A DNA stretch of 8,728 nt from Omnitrophica bacterium RIFCSPLOWO2_01_FULL_45_10 (GTDB lineage Bacteria; Omnitrophota; Gorgyraeia; 2-01-FULL-45-10), in assembly GCA_001804165.1 (NCBI GenBank), contig MHFL01000021.1, positions 1-8,728 of the forward strand. Reading direction: 5' to 3'. A model generated the notes under the pieces. The model saw only the letters and a program-made list of their open reading frames with translations, searched no databases and was not told the DNA's origin. Shown here in pieces: positions 1 through 4,909 of this stretch (position 1 is its first letter; every line of letters starts with the position of its first letter). The position numbers and the translations under genes were made by a program.

Positions 1-16
1 TCTAGAAAAACGGAAG

Positions 17-1729
17 TTGATGGGCGGCGAATTGGTGAGGGAAGGCATCATCACCCCGCAACAGCTTAAATTCGCCCTCACGGCCCAGCGTAAATTTAAA
101 GGCGACGAGAAAGAGCGCCTGGGAGAGATACTCCTAAAGAGCGGCCTGATAGATGAAAAGACGCTGACGAGATTCCTGGAAAAGTATTTGGGCATCCCAT
201 ACGCTAAAGTGAGCCGCGCGGAAAATATCGACCCCCAAGCGGCAAAACTTATACCCGAGAGGATGGCCCGCTATATAAAGGTTATCGCTACGGGGATTGA
301 TAAAAAGACCAATAAGCTTATTGTCGCCATGGCCGACCCGTTCGACATCATCGCTCTCGACATCCTTAAACTCAAAACCGGATATGTGATTGAAAAACGC
401 TTCAGCCTGGTAAAAGAGATAGATGAAGCGATAGACAGGATTTACGGCGAGACCGCCATAAAAAAGAGCGTTCAGGATTTCATCAATAAAAAAACAGCGG
501 AGGATAAGGGGAGGGTCGCCCAAGAGAAGTATCCGGCTACGCTCGCGGCGGAAGACGCGCCGATCATAGAGTTCGTGGATCGGCTCCTGAAGAATGCTGT
601 CCAGCAGAGGGCGAGCGACATACATGTCGAGCCGCGGGATAACGAACTGGCTATCCGCTATAGAGTGGACGGCATGCTGAGGGAGACCTATCCTCCCCCA
701 AAAGAGATGGAGTCCGCCATCATAACGCGTATCAAACTATTGGGAGATATGAACATCGCCGAGACCCGCCTCCCGCAGGACGGCCGTTTCAAGATCGCAT
801 TCAAAGACAAAGAGATTGATATAAGGATGGCTTCTACCCCGACAATCCACGGAGAAAAACTTGTCTTAAGAATCCTCGACAGTTCCAGTCTCTTAATAGA
901 CATGGGAGATCTGGGAATGTCGGGTAAAAATATAGAAGAGTTTAAGGCCACTCTGCGCCAGGCGTATGGGTTGATCCTTGTGACCGGCCCGACAGGGAGC
1001 GGAAAGACAACGACACTCTATTCGGCGCTTAATTACATAAATACCTCTGATAAAAATATAGTCACCATAGAAGATCCCGTAGAATATCAATTGAAGGGCA
1101 TAAACCAAATCCAGACGAAGTACCAGATAGGCCTGACCTTCGCGGCGGGACTGCGAACCGTCATGCGGCAGGATCCGGATATAATAATGATCGGCGAGAT
1201 AAGGGACCTGGAGACTCTGGAGAACGCCATTAAAGCATCTTTGACGGGACATCTTGTATTGAGCACCATTCACACCAACGATGCCCCGGGCGTGGTTCTG
1301 CGGCTCATGCATATGGGCTTAGAGCCATATTTGATAGCGTCTTGCCTGAACGTAGTGATAGCCCAGCGCCTTGCGCGAAGGATATGCGATAACTGTAAAG
1401 AGAAGCTGGCTCTTTCACATGCGACATTGGAAGGTTTTGAGAAAAGGGTAGGCGCGTCCCTCGAGCATATATCTTTTTATCATGGTAAGGGATGCGACAA
1501 ATGTAATGATACAGGGTATAAGGGAAGAACGGGCCTGTTCGAATTTTTAATGATCTCAAAGAAGATGCGGCAATTGATCTTGGAAAGCGCGGGTGAAATG
1601 GCGCTGAAAAAATTGGCCAAGGAAGAGGGGATGAAGACGATATTCGAGCACGGCATCGAAAAGGTGAACGAAGGAATCACAACTATCGAAGAGGTCTTAA
1701 GGGTAACCGTCTTAGAAAAGACGTCCTAA
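17..1729 (+). CDS. pilB: GspE/PilB-family type IV pilus / type II secretion assembly ATPase (5' end may lie outside window)
   Basis: Cytoplasmic hexameric ATPase that drives pilin polymerisation from the inner membrane. Seen: an N-terminal T2SSE_N/MshEN-like region (residues about 1-150), then the ATPase core with Walker A GPTGSGKT (324-331), Asp box IEDPVEY (351-357), Walker B with DPDIIMIGEIRD (386-397) and His box GHLVLSTIHTND (411-422). A zinc tetracysteine follows (C457, C460, C493, C496), as is usual in extension ATPases and absent from PilT retraction ATPases. TTG at 17 and ATG at 20 are possible starts, but the frame stays open to the left edge (L-E-K-R-K upstream) and those residues resemble the usual KR(L/M)GELL family N-terminus, so the true start is probably upstream. 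It overlaps the next gene by one base. Family assignment is very sure; T4P PilB versus GspE cannot be settled here. Confidence 0.95.
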   Translation: MMGGELVREGIITPQQLKFALTAQRKFKGDEKERLGEILLKSGLIDEKTLTRFLEKYLGIPYAKVSRAENIDPQAAKLIPERMARYIKVIATGIDKKTNKLIVAMADPFDIIALDILKLKTGYVIEKRFSLVKEIDEAIDRIYGETAIKKSVQDFINKKTAEDKGRVAQEKYPATLAAEDAPIIEFVDRLLKNAVQQRASDIHVEPRDNELAIRYRVDGMLRETYPPPKEMESAIITRIKLLGDMNIAETRLPQDGRFKIAFKDKEIDIRMASTPTIHGEKLVLRILDSSSLLIDMGDLGMSGKNIEEFKATLRQAYGLILVTGPTGSGKTTTLYSALNYINTSDKNIVTIEDPVEYQLKGINQIQTKYQIGLTFAAGLRTVMRQDPDIIMIGEIRDLETLENAIKASLTGHLVLSTIHTNDAPGVVLRLMHMGLEPYLIASCLNVVIAQRLARRICDNCKEKLALSHATLEGFEKRVGASLEHISFYHGKGCDKCNDTGYKGRTGLFEFLMISKKMRQLILESAGEMALKKLAKEEGMKTIFEHGIEKVNEGITTIEEVLRVTVLEKTS

Positions 1730-2952
1730 TGCCATTATATCAATATAGTTCAAAGACAAAAGACAGCCGCACGGTGAAGGGCCGCGAATATGCCGCCTCA
1801 GAACATGATTTGCTGAACGCGCTCGCCCATAGAAGCCTCACCGTAATCTCCCTTGCGGAAATCAAGGAAGAGAAGAGGCGGCCGCTCATCCCGTTAGCTA
1901 AAAAAAAGATAAAAATACTGGATCTCACCATCTTGTGCAAGCAATTGGCTACTATGGTCAAGGGCGGCGTGCCCCTGATAAGGGCGCTGGAATCGATCGG
2001 GTCCGAGACGAAGAATGTCCTTCTAAAAAAGACGTTGTTTGAAATGCGCGACTACATACATGCGGGCGACAGTTTCTCGGGAAGCATCAAGAGGTTCCCC
2101 AACGTCTTCTCCACCCTTTTCATCGCCATAGTAGAGGCGGGTGAAAAGGTCGGAGCGCTCGATATCATGTTGGAGCGGCTCAGCACTTACCTTGCCGCGT
2201 GGGAGAGAATCACAAAAAAGATAAAGATGGCCTTAACTTACCCCGCGATCATCGTATCATTTTTTACCATCGCCCTCACCGTGGTTTCGCTGGTTTTAAT
2301 TCCAAAATTTAAGGATATATACGCGGGTTTCGGAGCCAAACTGCCGACAATCACGCTTGTGATATTCAATATAAGCGACTTTCTCATTCATAATATAATT
2401 TTTATTCTGCTTGTGGGATTCGCCGTTTTTTCGTCTTTATCCTATCTCGTCTTTAAGACAAAGAAAGGCAAATATATCTTCGACAAAGGCCTTCTCAGGA
2501 TTCCTCTTTTCGGCGAGGCGATAAAGAAGGCGGCCATAACCAGATTCGCCCGGACGCTCGCCACCTTAATGAGCGAAGGCATCCCTGTTACAGAGGCGCT
2601 GGACCTTGTGGGAAAGACATCGGGCAATTGTATCATAGAAGAGGCGAGCCTTAAAGCGTCTAAACTCATCCTTAACGGAGAGACCATCCCGGATGCCTTT
2701 AAAAAGACTGAAATTTTCCCCTCGTTAGTGCTTCAGATGACTCAGGTAGGGGTCGAATCGGGAAATCTTCCGGAACTTCTCGACAAGACAGCCGATTTCT
2801 ACGAGGACCAGGTAGACACTTTTGTGACTATGCTGACCACTATGATAGAGCCGATTCTTATAATCCTATTGGGCGTTGTCTTAGGTATCGCGATAATCGC
2901 TTTATATATGCCTATCTTCAAATTGACCACGGCAATAGGGATGACCGGATGA
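1729..2952 (+). CDS. pilC: GspF/PilC-family inner-membrane platform protein
   Basis: Polytopic inner-membrane protein that couples the assembly ATPase to pilin insertion into the filament. Its 407 residues match the usual family length (about 400). Seen: two T2SSF repeats, the first starting near residue 66 (LTILCKQLATMVKGGVPL) and the second near 270 (ITRFARTLATLMSEGIPV). Each has the conserved Gly-Val/Ile-Pro turn and a later E-x-G segment (VEAGEKVGAL at 135-144, VGVESGNLPELL at 340-351). Three hydrophobic membrane segments lie at about 169-191, 219-241 and 370-393. The ATG shares its A with the TAA of the upstream ATPase gene (TAATG), implying translational coupling; there is no strong Shine-Dalgarno of its own. 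The N-terminal PLYQYSSKTKDSRTVKG is the typical family opening. It could equally be named GspF. Confidence 0.95.
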   Translation: MPLYQYSSKTKDSRTVKGREYAASEHDLLNALAHRSLTVISLAEIKEEKRRPLIPLAKKKIKILDLTILCKQLATMVKGGVPLIRALESIGSETKNVLLKKTLFEMRDYIHAGDSFSGSIKRFPNVFSTLFIAIVEAGEKVGALDIMLERLSTYLAAWERITKKIKMALTYPAIIVSFFTIALTVVSLVLIPKFKDIYAGFGAKLPTITLVIFNISDFLIHNIIFILLVGFAVFSSLSYLVFKTKKGKYIFDKGLLRIPLFGEAIKKAAITRFARTLATLMSEGIPVTEALDLVGKTSGNCIIEEASLKASKLILNGETIPDAFKKTEIFPSLVLQMTQVGVESGNLPELLDKTADFYEDQVDTFVTMLTTMIEPILIILLGVVLGIAIIALYMPIFKLTTAIGMTG

Positions 2953-2974
2953 CCGATGGCCGGGGGCTAATCCC

Positions 2975-3003
2975 TTGCATTTTTTGGCTCCATATGATAT
3001 ACT
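2975..3003 (+). promoter_or_regulatory. Predicted extended -10 sigma70-type promoter of the prepilin gene
   Basis: A TGA-TATACT extended -10 lies at 2995-3003 (TATACT at 2998-3003, five of six consensus bases). It is preceded at exactly 17 bases by a weak -35, TTGCAT (2975-2980). The predicted start near 3010 gives a leader of about 90 nt. It lies in the 148-base gap after the platform gene, so the prepilin can be transcribed on its own, as expected for a highly expressed major subunit. Confidence 0.6.
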
Positions 3004-3016
3004 TTGTTAAAATTTA

Positions 3017-3049
3017 ATCCTGAATTTTTGTAAACTAAAAATTCAGGAT
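3017..3049 (+). promoter_or_regulatory. Perfect stem-loop 1 in the prepilin mRNA leader
   Basis: Perfect 13-bp inverted repeat, ATCCTGAATTTTT (3017-3029) against AAAAATTCAGGAT (3037-3049), with a 7-base loop. It starts a few bases after the predicted transcription start. No T-run follows it, so it does not look like an intrinsic terminator of the upstream gene. A role in protecting the mRNA 5' end is inferred. Confidence 0.65.
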
Positions 3050-3054
3050 GGCCA

Positions 3055-3084
3055 TGTTAAAATTTTACAGAGAAAATTTTAATA
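3055..3084 (+). promoter_or_regulatory. AT-rich stem-loop 2 just upstream of the prepilin Shine-Dalgarno
   Basis: TTAAAATTTT (3057-3066) pairs perfectly with AAAATTTTAA (3073-3082) around the loop ACAGAG; a G-T wobble and a T-A pair extend it to 3055-3084. It ends three bases before the ribosome-binding site. The 11-base sequence TGTTAAAATTT occurs both at 3005-3015 and at 3055-3065, so the upstream copy could compete for the same downstream arm. Confidence 0.5.
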
Positions 3085-3086
3085 TT

Positions 3087-3097
3087 AAAGGGGGTGA
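3087..3097 (+). promoter_or_regulatory. Strong ribosome-binding site of the prepilin gene
   Basis: AAAGGGGGTGA at 3087-3097 is a strong Shine-Dalgarno match in front of two tandem ATG codons (3101 and 3104). Spacing suits the second ATG somewhat better, which would shorten the leader peptide from 8 to 7 residues; both give the same mature protein. Confidence 0.7.
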
Positions 3098-3100
3098 AGA

Positions 3101-3499
3101 ATGATGCGATTAAAGAAAAAAGGTTTTACGCTAATCGAACTCTTAGTCGTTATAATAATAGTAGGCATCCTCGCCGCGGTCGCGGTTCCGATTATGACAG
3201 GCCAGGTTGTGAGGGCGAAGAAGACGGAGGCGGTAGCAGCCCTCGGGACTCTAAAGACTGCTATGACGGCATACAGGGCTGAATACGGTTATTACCCAGC
3301 GAACGATGCGAGTCCTTTAGATTGGGGTACATATGGTTTAACTGCTTCTGATTTTGATGGTAAATATTATAATAATTTATCTTACTCGTGGACGAATGCA
3401 GGAGGAGGAGATTCGTCTTTAAGCGCAACTCAGGAGAGTGTGAGTGCAATTGTCGTCTATATGAACATGAATGGCACTATCACTGGCGACAGATTGTAG
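3101..3499 (+). CDS. Type IV prepilin / GspG-like major subunit
   Basis: Filament subunit. Seen: a short basic leader MMRLKKKG, a prepilin peptidase site G8/F9, and the methylated hydrophobic helix FTLIELLVVIIIVGILAAV with Glu at mature position 5. The N-terminal helix continues as VRAKKTEAVAALGTLKTAMTAY. The C-terminal domain is short (132 residues in all) and has no cysteines, so it lacks the disulfide-bounded D-region of classical PilA and may be stabilised otherwise. Its size also fits GspG pseudopilins (about 140). It sits 148 bases after the platform gene behind its own promoter and a structured leader, as expected for an abundant subunit. The second half is visibly more AT-rich than the first, with NN-, YY- and S-rich stretches, suggesting a diversifying surface domain. 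Prepilin identity is certain; major pilin versus GspG is not. Confidence 0.9.
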   Translation: MMRLKKKGFTLIELLVVIIIVGILAAVAVPIMTGQVVRAKKTEAVAALGTLKTAMTAYRAEYGYYPANDASPLDWGTYGLTASDFDGKYYNNLSYSWTNAGGGDSSLSATQESVSAIVVYMNMNGTITGDRL

Positions 3500-3565
3500 G
3501 AAAAATAGCGTAAATAGCTAAATAGAGTAAATAGGGCCATCCTAAAAGGGGCCACCTTACAATCT
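3491..3565. repeat. Inverted repeat spanning the prepilin stop codon and the first REP-like element
   Basis: AGATTGTAGG (3491-3500), which contains the prepilin TAG stop, is complementary to CCTTACAATCT (3555-3565) apart from one bulged T. It encloses the AAATAG tandem units and the REP-like palindrome. The same AGATTGTAGG occurs on the minus strand at 4188-4197 in the second repeat copy. It lies between convergent transcription units, so it may help end both transcripts. Confidence 0.5.
3503..3534. repeat. Short tandem AAATAG repeat
   Basis: AAATAG occurs at 3503, 3512, 3520 and 3529, a period of 8-9 bases. The second copy of the large repeat has only two units (4152 and 4161), so unit number differs between copies. 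Confidence 0.6.
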
Positions 3566-3572
3566 CAAATCT
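3519..3572 (-). repeat. 54-bp direct repeat, copy 1, with REP-like palindrome
   Basis: Matches 4151-4204 at 53 of 54 positions; the only difference is T3557 against C4189. Read on the minus strand it runs GATTGTAAGG then TGGCCCC-TTTTA-GGATGGCC. The core can pair GGCC with GGCC and CC with GG around a TTTTA loop with a bulged AT, and is preceded by GTAA where REP elements usually have GTAG. Its edge supplies the last two bases of the toxin's TAG stop codon. Confidence 0.85.
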
Positions 3573-3834
3573 ATCGATAGACTTCACGCCTATGGCCTAT
3601 ATCGAGAATAAAAACGGTAAGAATATTATTGTCTATGGAATAGATGATACGGTACATGCCTACCCTGTAGGACCATTTCCCCTTTAGTTTTAGTTTAAGC
3701 GGTTTGCCCTGATAAGGATCAAGGGCAATTGAATGCAATGCCTTTTTGACGCGTTCAAAAATCGGTCTATTATGCTTAAAAAGATAACCGTACTCTTTTT
3801 CGGCTACCCTGGTTAGAACAATCTTATATAACAC
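3571..3834 (-). CDS. relE: RelE/YoeB-type toxin of a toxin-antitoxin pair
   Basis: Predicted ribosome-dependent mRNA interferase of the RelE/ParE superfamily, 87 residues, within the family's usual 80-100. Seen: the N-terminal strand and helices, the K/R-rich strand KPLKLKLKGKWSYRVGMYRIIY (shown here as K45-Y65, with R57 and R62 in the places of RelE catalytic basic residues) and the C-terminal HRREVY with H81, R82 and Y86. These fit an active RelE-like nuclease better than a gyrase-poisoning ParE, though ParE is not excluded. The start is GTG at 3834, overlapping the antitoxin end by 11 bases, with AAAAGGA a few bases upstream, so translation is probably coupled to and limited by the antitoxin. 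The stop codon lies at the edge of the 54-bp repeat. Transcribed from the antitoxin promoter. Confidence 0.9.
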   Translation of the reverse strand: MLYKIVLTRVAEKEYGYLFKHNRPIFERVKKALHSIALDPYQGKPLKLKLKGKWSYRVGMYRIIYSIDNNILTVFILDIGHRREVYR

Positions 3835-4096
3835 CCAATTCCTTTTCTATTTCATCCAGCGATCTGACATCGCCCTTTTTCACATTGGCCTCTGAGCGCT
3901 TTATCCGTTTCATCAAGCGGGTGTCGGATAAGATGTCAAGAGTTTCAAGAATGCTTTCGTAATCATCTATGGACATCATAAGCGCTACGGGCTTTCCCCT
4001 TCTTGTGATGATAAAGCGATCCATCTTCGAGTCTATATCGTCTATTATCTTGGGTAATCTCGGCCTCAATGTTTTTAAAGTCACGCTCTTTGTCAT
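3824..4096 (-). CDS. Phd/YefM-family antitoxin
   Basis: Antitoxin and autorepressor for the RelE-type toxin that follows. Its 90 residues are typical. Seen: an N-terminal DNA-binding and dimerisation domain with the family signature RFIITRRGKPVALMMSIDDY (residues 27-46), then a charged, probably unfolded C-terminal tail (62-90) of the kind that wraps the toxin. The ATG at 4096 is set by the strong Shine-Dalgarno GGAGGTG (4102-4108, 5-base spacing). The gene comes first, as usual for this type, and overlaps the toxin by 11 bases. The promoter 20 bases upstream is embedded in an 11-bp perfect palindrome, the expected operator. Confidence 0.92.
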   Translation of the reverse strand: MTKSVTLKTLRPRLPKIIDDIDSKMDRFIITRRGKPVALMMSIDDYESILETLDILSDTRLMKRIKRSEANVKKGDVRSLDEIEKELGVI

Positions 4097-4111
4097 TTTA
4101 ACACCTCCAAA

Positions 4112-4141
4112 ACAAAGTATACACTATAATGTATACTTTGT
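4112..4141 (-). promoter_or_regulatory. Operator palindrome of the toxin-antitoxin operon
   Basis: Perfect inverted repeat ACAAAGTATAC (4112-4122) and GTATACTTTGT (4131-4141) with an 8-base AT-rich spacer. One arm covers the -10 and the other overlaps the -35, so a bound antitoxin or toxin-antitoxin complex would block RNA polymerase. Assignment as the autoregulatory operator is inferred from position and family habit. Confidence 0.8.
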
Positions 4142-4144
4142 CAA
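4116..4144 (-). promoter_or_regulatory. Sigma70-type promoter of the toxin-antitoxin operon
   Basis: On the minus strand, a perfect -35 TTGACA (4139-4144), a 17-base spacer and -10 TATACT (4116-4121). This is the best promoter match in the window. Initiation would fall near 4109, only a short distance before the antitoxin Shine-Dalgarno, giving a very short leader. Confidence 0.85.
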
Positions 4145-4150
4145 GTCGAG

Positions 4151-4204
4151 TAAATAGAGTAAATAGGGCCATCCTAAAAGGGGCCACCCTACAATCTCAA
4201 ATCT
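4151..4204 (-). repeat. 54-bp direct repeat, copy 2, with REP-like palindrome preceded by GTAG
   Basis: On the transposase strand this reads GATTGTAG then GGTGGCCCC-TTTTA-GGATGGCCCT. The GTAG tetranucleotide directly 5' of a GC-rich imperfect palindrome is the known REP arrangement recognised by RAYT proteins. The possible fold is AGGG with CCCT, then CC/GG, a bulged AT and CC/GG, closed by a TTTTA loop. The repeat includes the transposase TGA stop codon (4197-4199) and ends in its penultimate codon. Confidence 0.85.
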
Positions 4205-4781
4205 TCAGTCCTTTATCTATAATAGTTTCGTAAGGGCGCTTTTGTGAAATGTATTCTTTATACAGTTTCATGCGCTCTTCTGGATCGTTTGATAACGCGA
4301 GATAGCAAGGATTAGGAGTGACTATATCATCTTTTTTGCCGTTGGCGTAGAAATTGTAGCTTGAAAAATAATAATCCGATAGATTTGATACTATACCTGC
4401 TCTTAATGGGTTTCTTTCGATGTACCTGCCGCATTCTAATAAATATTCGTCGCTATCTATAAAGACGCTCTTGTACCTGCCTTGGAATAGATTGCCTATA
4501 AGGTTATAAGTTCTTTTATAATGGGTTGCGTAAGATTGGTTTATCCCCTGCATGATACGAGGTAGTTCCTCTCCTTTATCTACTCGCAACAAAAGATGCG
4601 TATGGTTCGGCATGGGGCAGTAATGAAATATATCAAAAATGAATTCCTTTTTGTAATCTCGTATGATTTTTTTATAAATCTTATAATCATTCAAGGAATC
4701 AAAAAGTCTATACCTATTGTGTCCCCTGCTTGTTATGTGATACGCTCCTTTATCTACTAATAGTCTATTGGGTCTTGCCAT
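4197..4781 (-). CDS. REP-associated tyrosine transposase (RAYT, Y1/HUH family)
   Basis: Single-strand DNA nicking and joining enzyme of the Y1_Tnp family, of the type that maintains and spreads REP/REPIN palindromes. Seen, numbering from the chosen start: the typical opening MARPNRLLVDKGAYHITSRG, the HUH metal-binding motif in CPMPNHTHLLLR (H60, H62) and the catalytic tyrosine region CGRYIERNPLRAG (Y120), in the places expected for this family. Length is 194 residues with no frameshift, so it looks intact. ATG at 4781 is preferred over an in-frame ATG at 4814 because AGAAGGAGGT (4787-4796) lies 5 bases before it and family members begin MARP. It is flanked by REP-like palindromes in opposite orientation. 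The gene is more AT-rich than the pilus genes around it, suggesting transfer. Confidence 0.93.
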   Translation of the reverse strand: MARPNRLLVDKGAYHITSRGHNRYRLFDSLNDYKIYKKIIRDYKKEFIFDIFHYCPMPNHTHLLLRVDKGEELPRIMQGINQSYATHYKRTYNLIGNLFQGRYKSVFIDSDEYLLECGRYIERNPLRAGIVSNLSDYYFSSYNFYANGKKDDIVTPNPCYLALSNDPEERMKLYKEYISQKRPYETIIDKGLKI

Positions 4782-4786
4782 AAAAA

Positions 4787-4796
4787 ACCTCCTTCT
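4787..4796 (-). promoter_or_regulatory. Ribosome-binding site fixing the transposase start
   Basis: AGAAGGAGGT on the minus strand is a full-length Shine-Dalgarno, 5 bases before ATG 4781. The alternative ATG at 4814 has no comparable site. Such a strong site is notable for a transposase, whose expression is usually kept low. Confidence 0.8.
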
Positions 4797-4871
4797 ACGT
4801 TTATTTACCTCCATATATAAGACGTAAAAAGAGGCTAAATTATTGCAAAAAATTTTAATATTTTTATTCTC

Positions 4872-4903
4872 GCAGGGTGGCCCCGCGTGGGATGGCCCCT
4901 ATT
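4872..4903 (+). repeat. Third REP-like palindrome, inverted relative to the other two
   Basis: Reads GCAG-GGTGGCCCC-GCGTG-GGATGGCCCC-TATT on the plus strand. AGGGTGGCCCC and GGATGGCCC are identical to the stem parts of the 4151-4204 copy read on the minus strand, while the 5-base loop (GCGTG against TTTTA) and the flanks differ. A conserved stem with a variable loop indicates selection on structure. It lies between the transposase start and the end of the large minor-pilin gene. An adjoining CCCC-TATTC-GGGG hairpin (4896-4908) overlaps its right edge. I see nothing else convincing in the remainder of the 4782-4909 gap. Confidence 0.75.
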
Positions 4904-4909
4904 CGGGGT

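Noticed and set aside
134..1680. Minus-strand open frames inside the assembly ATPase gene
   Set aside because: Antisense shadows of a gene whose Walker, Asp, His and tetracysteine motifs are all in the plus-strand frame.
2961..2987. Terminator of the platform gene (GGG-gctaat-CCC followed by a T-run)
   Set aside because: The stem is only 3-4 bp, the T-run is displaced, and it overlaps the predicted prepilin promoter.
3041..3055. GGATGGCC at 3046-3053 as a fourth REP element
   Set aside because: Only one half of the motif is present and it overlaps the right arm of the leader hairpin; no second stem or GTAG is nearby.
3519..4204. CRISPR-like or insertion-sequence terminal repeats
   Set aside because: Only two direct copies separated by 578 bases with genes between; this is not a repeat-spacer array, and 54 bp is too long for an ordinary target-site duplication. 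A REP-type explanation fits better.
4782..4814. Transposase start at ATG 4814, adding 11 residues
   Set aside because: No Shine-Dalgarno upstream of it, the added residues are not family-like, and a full AGAAGGAGGT lies just before ATG 4781, which begins the usual MARP.
4797..4870. Promoter for the transposase
   Set aside because: AT-rich with several weak -10-like words, but no -35/-10 pair at acceptable spacing that I could defend.
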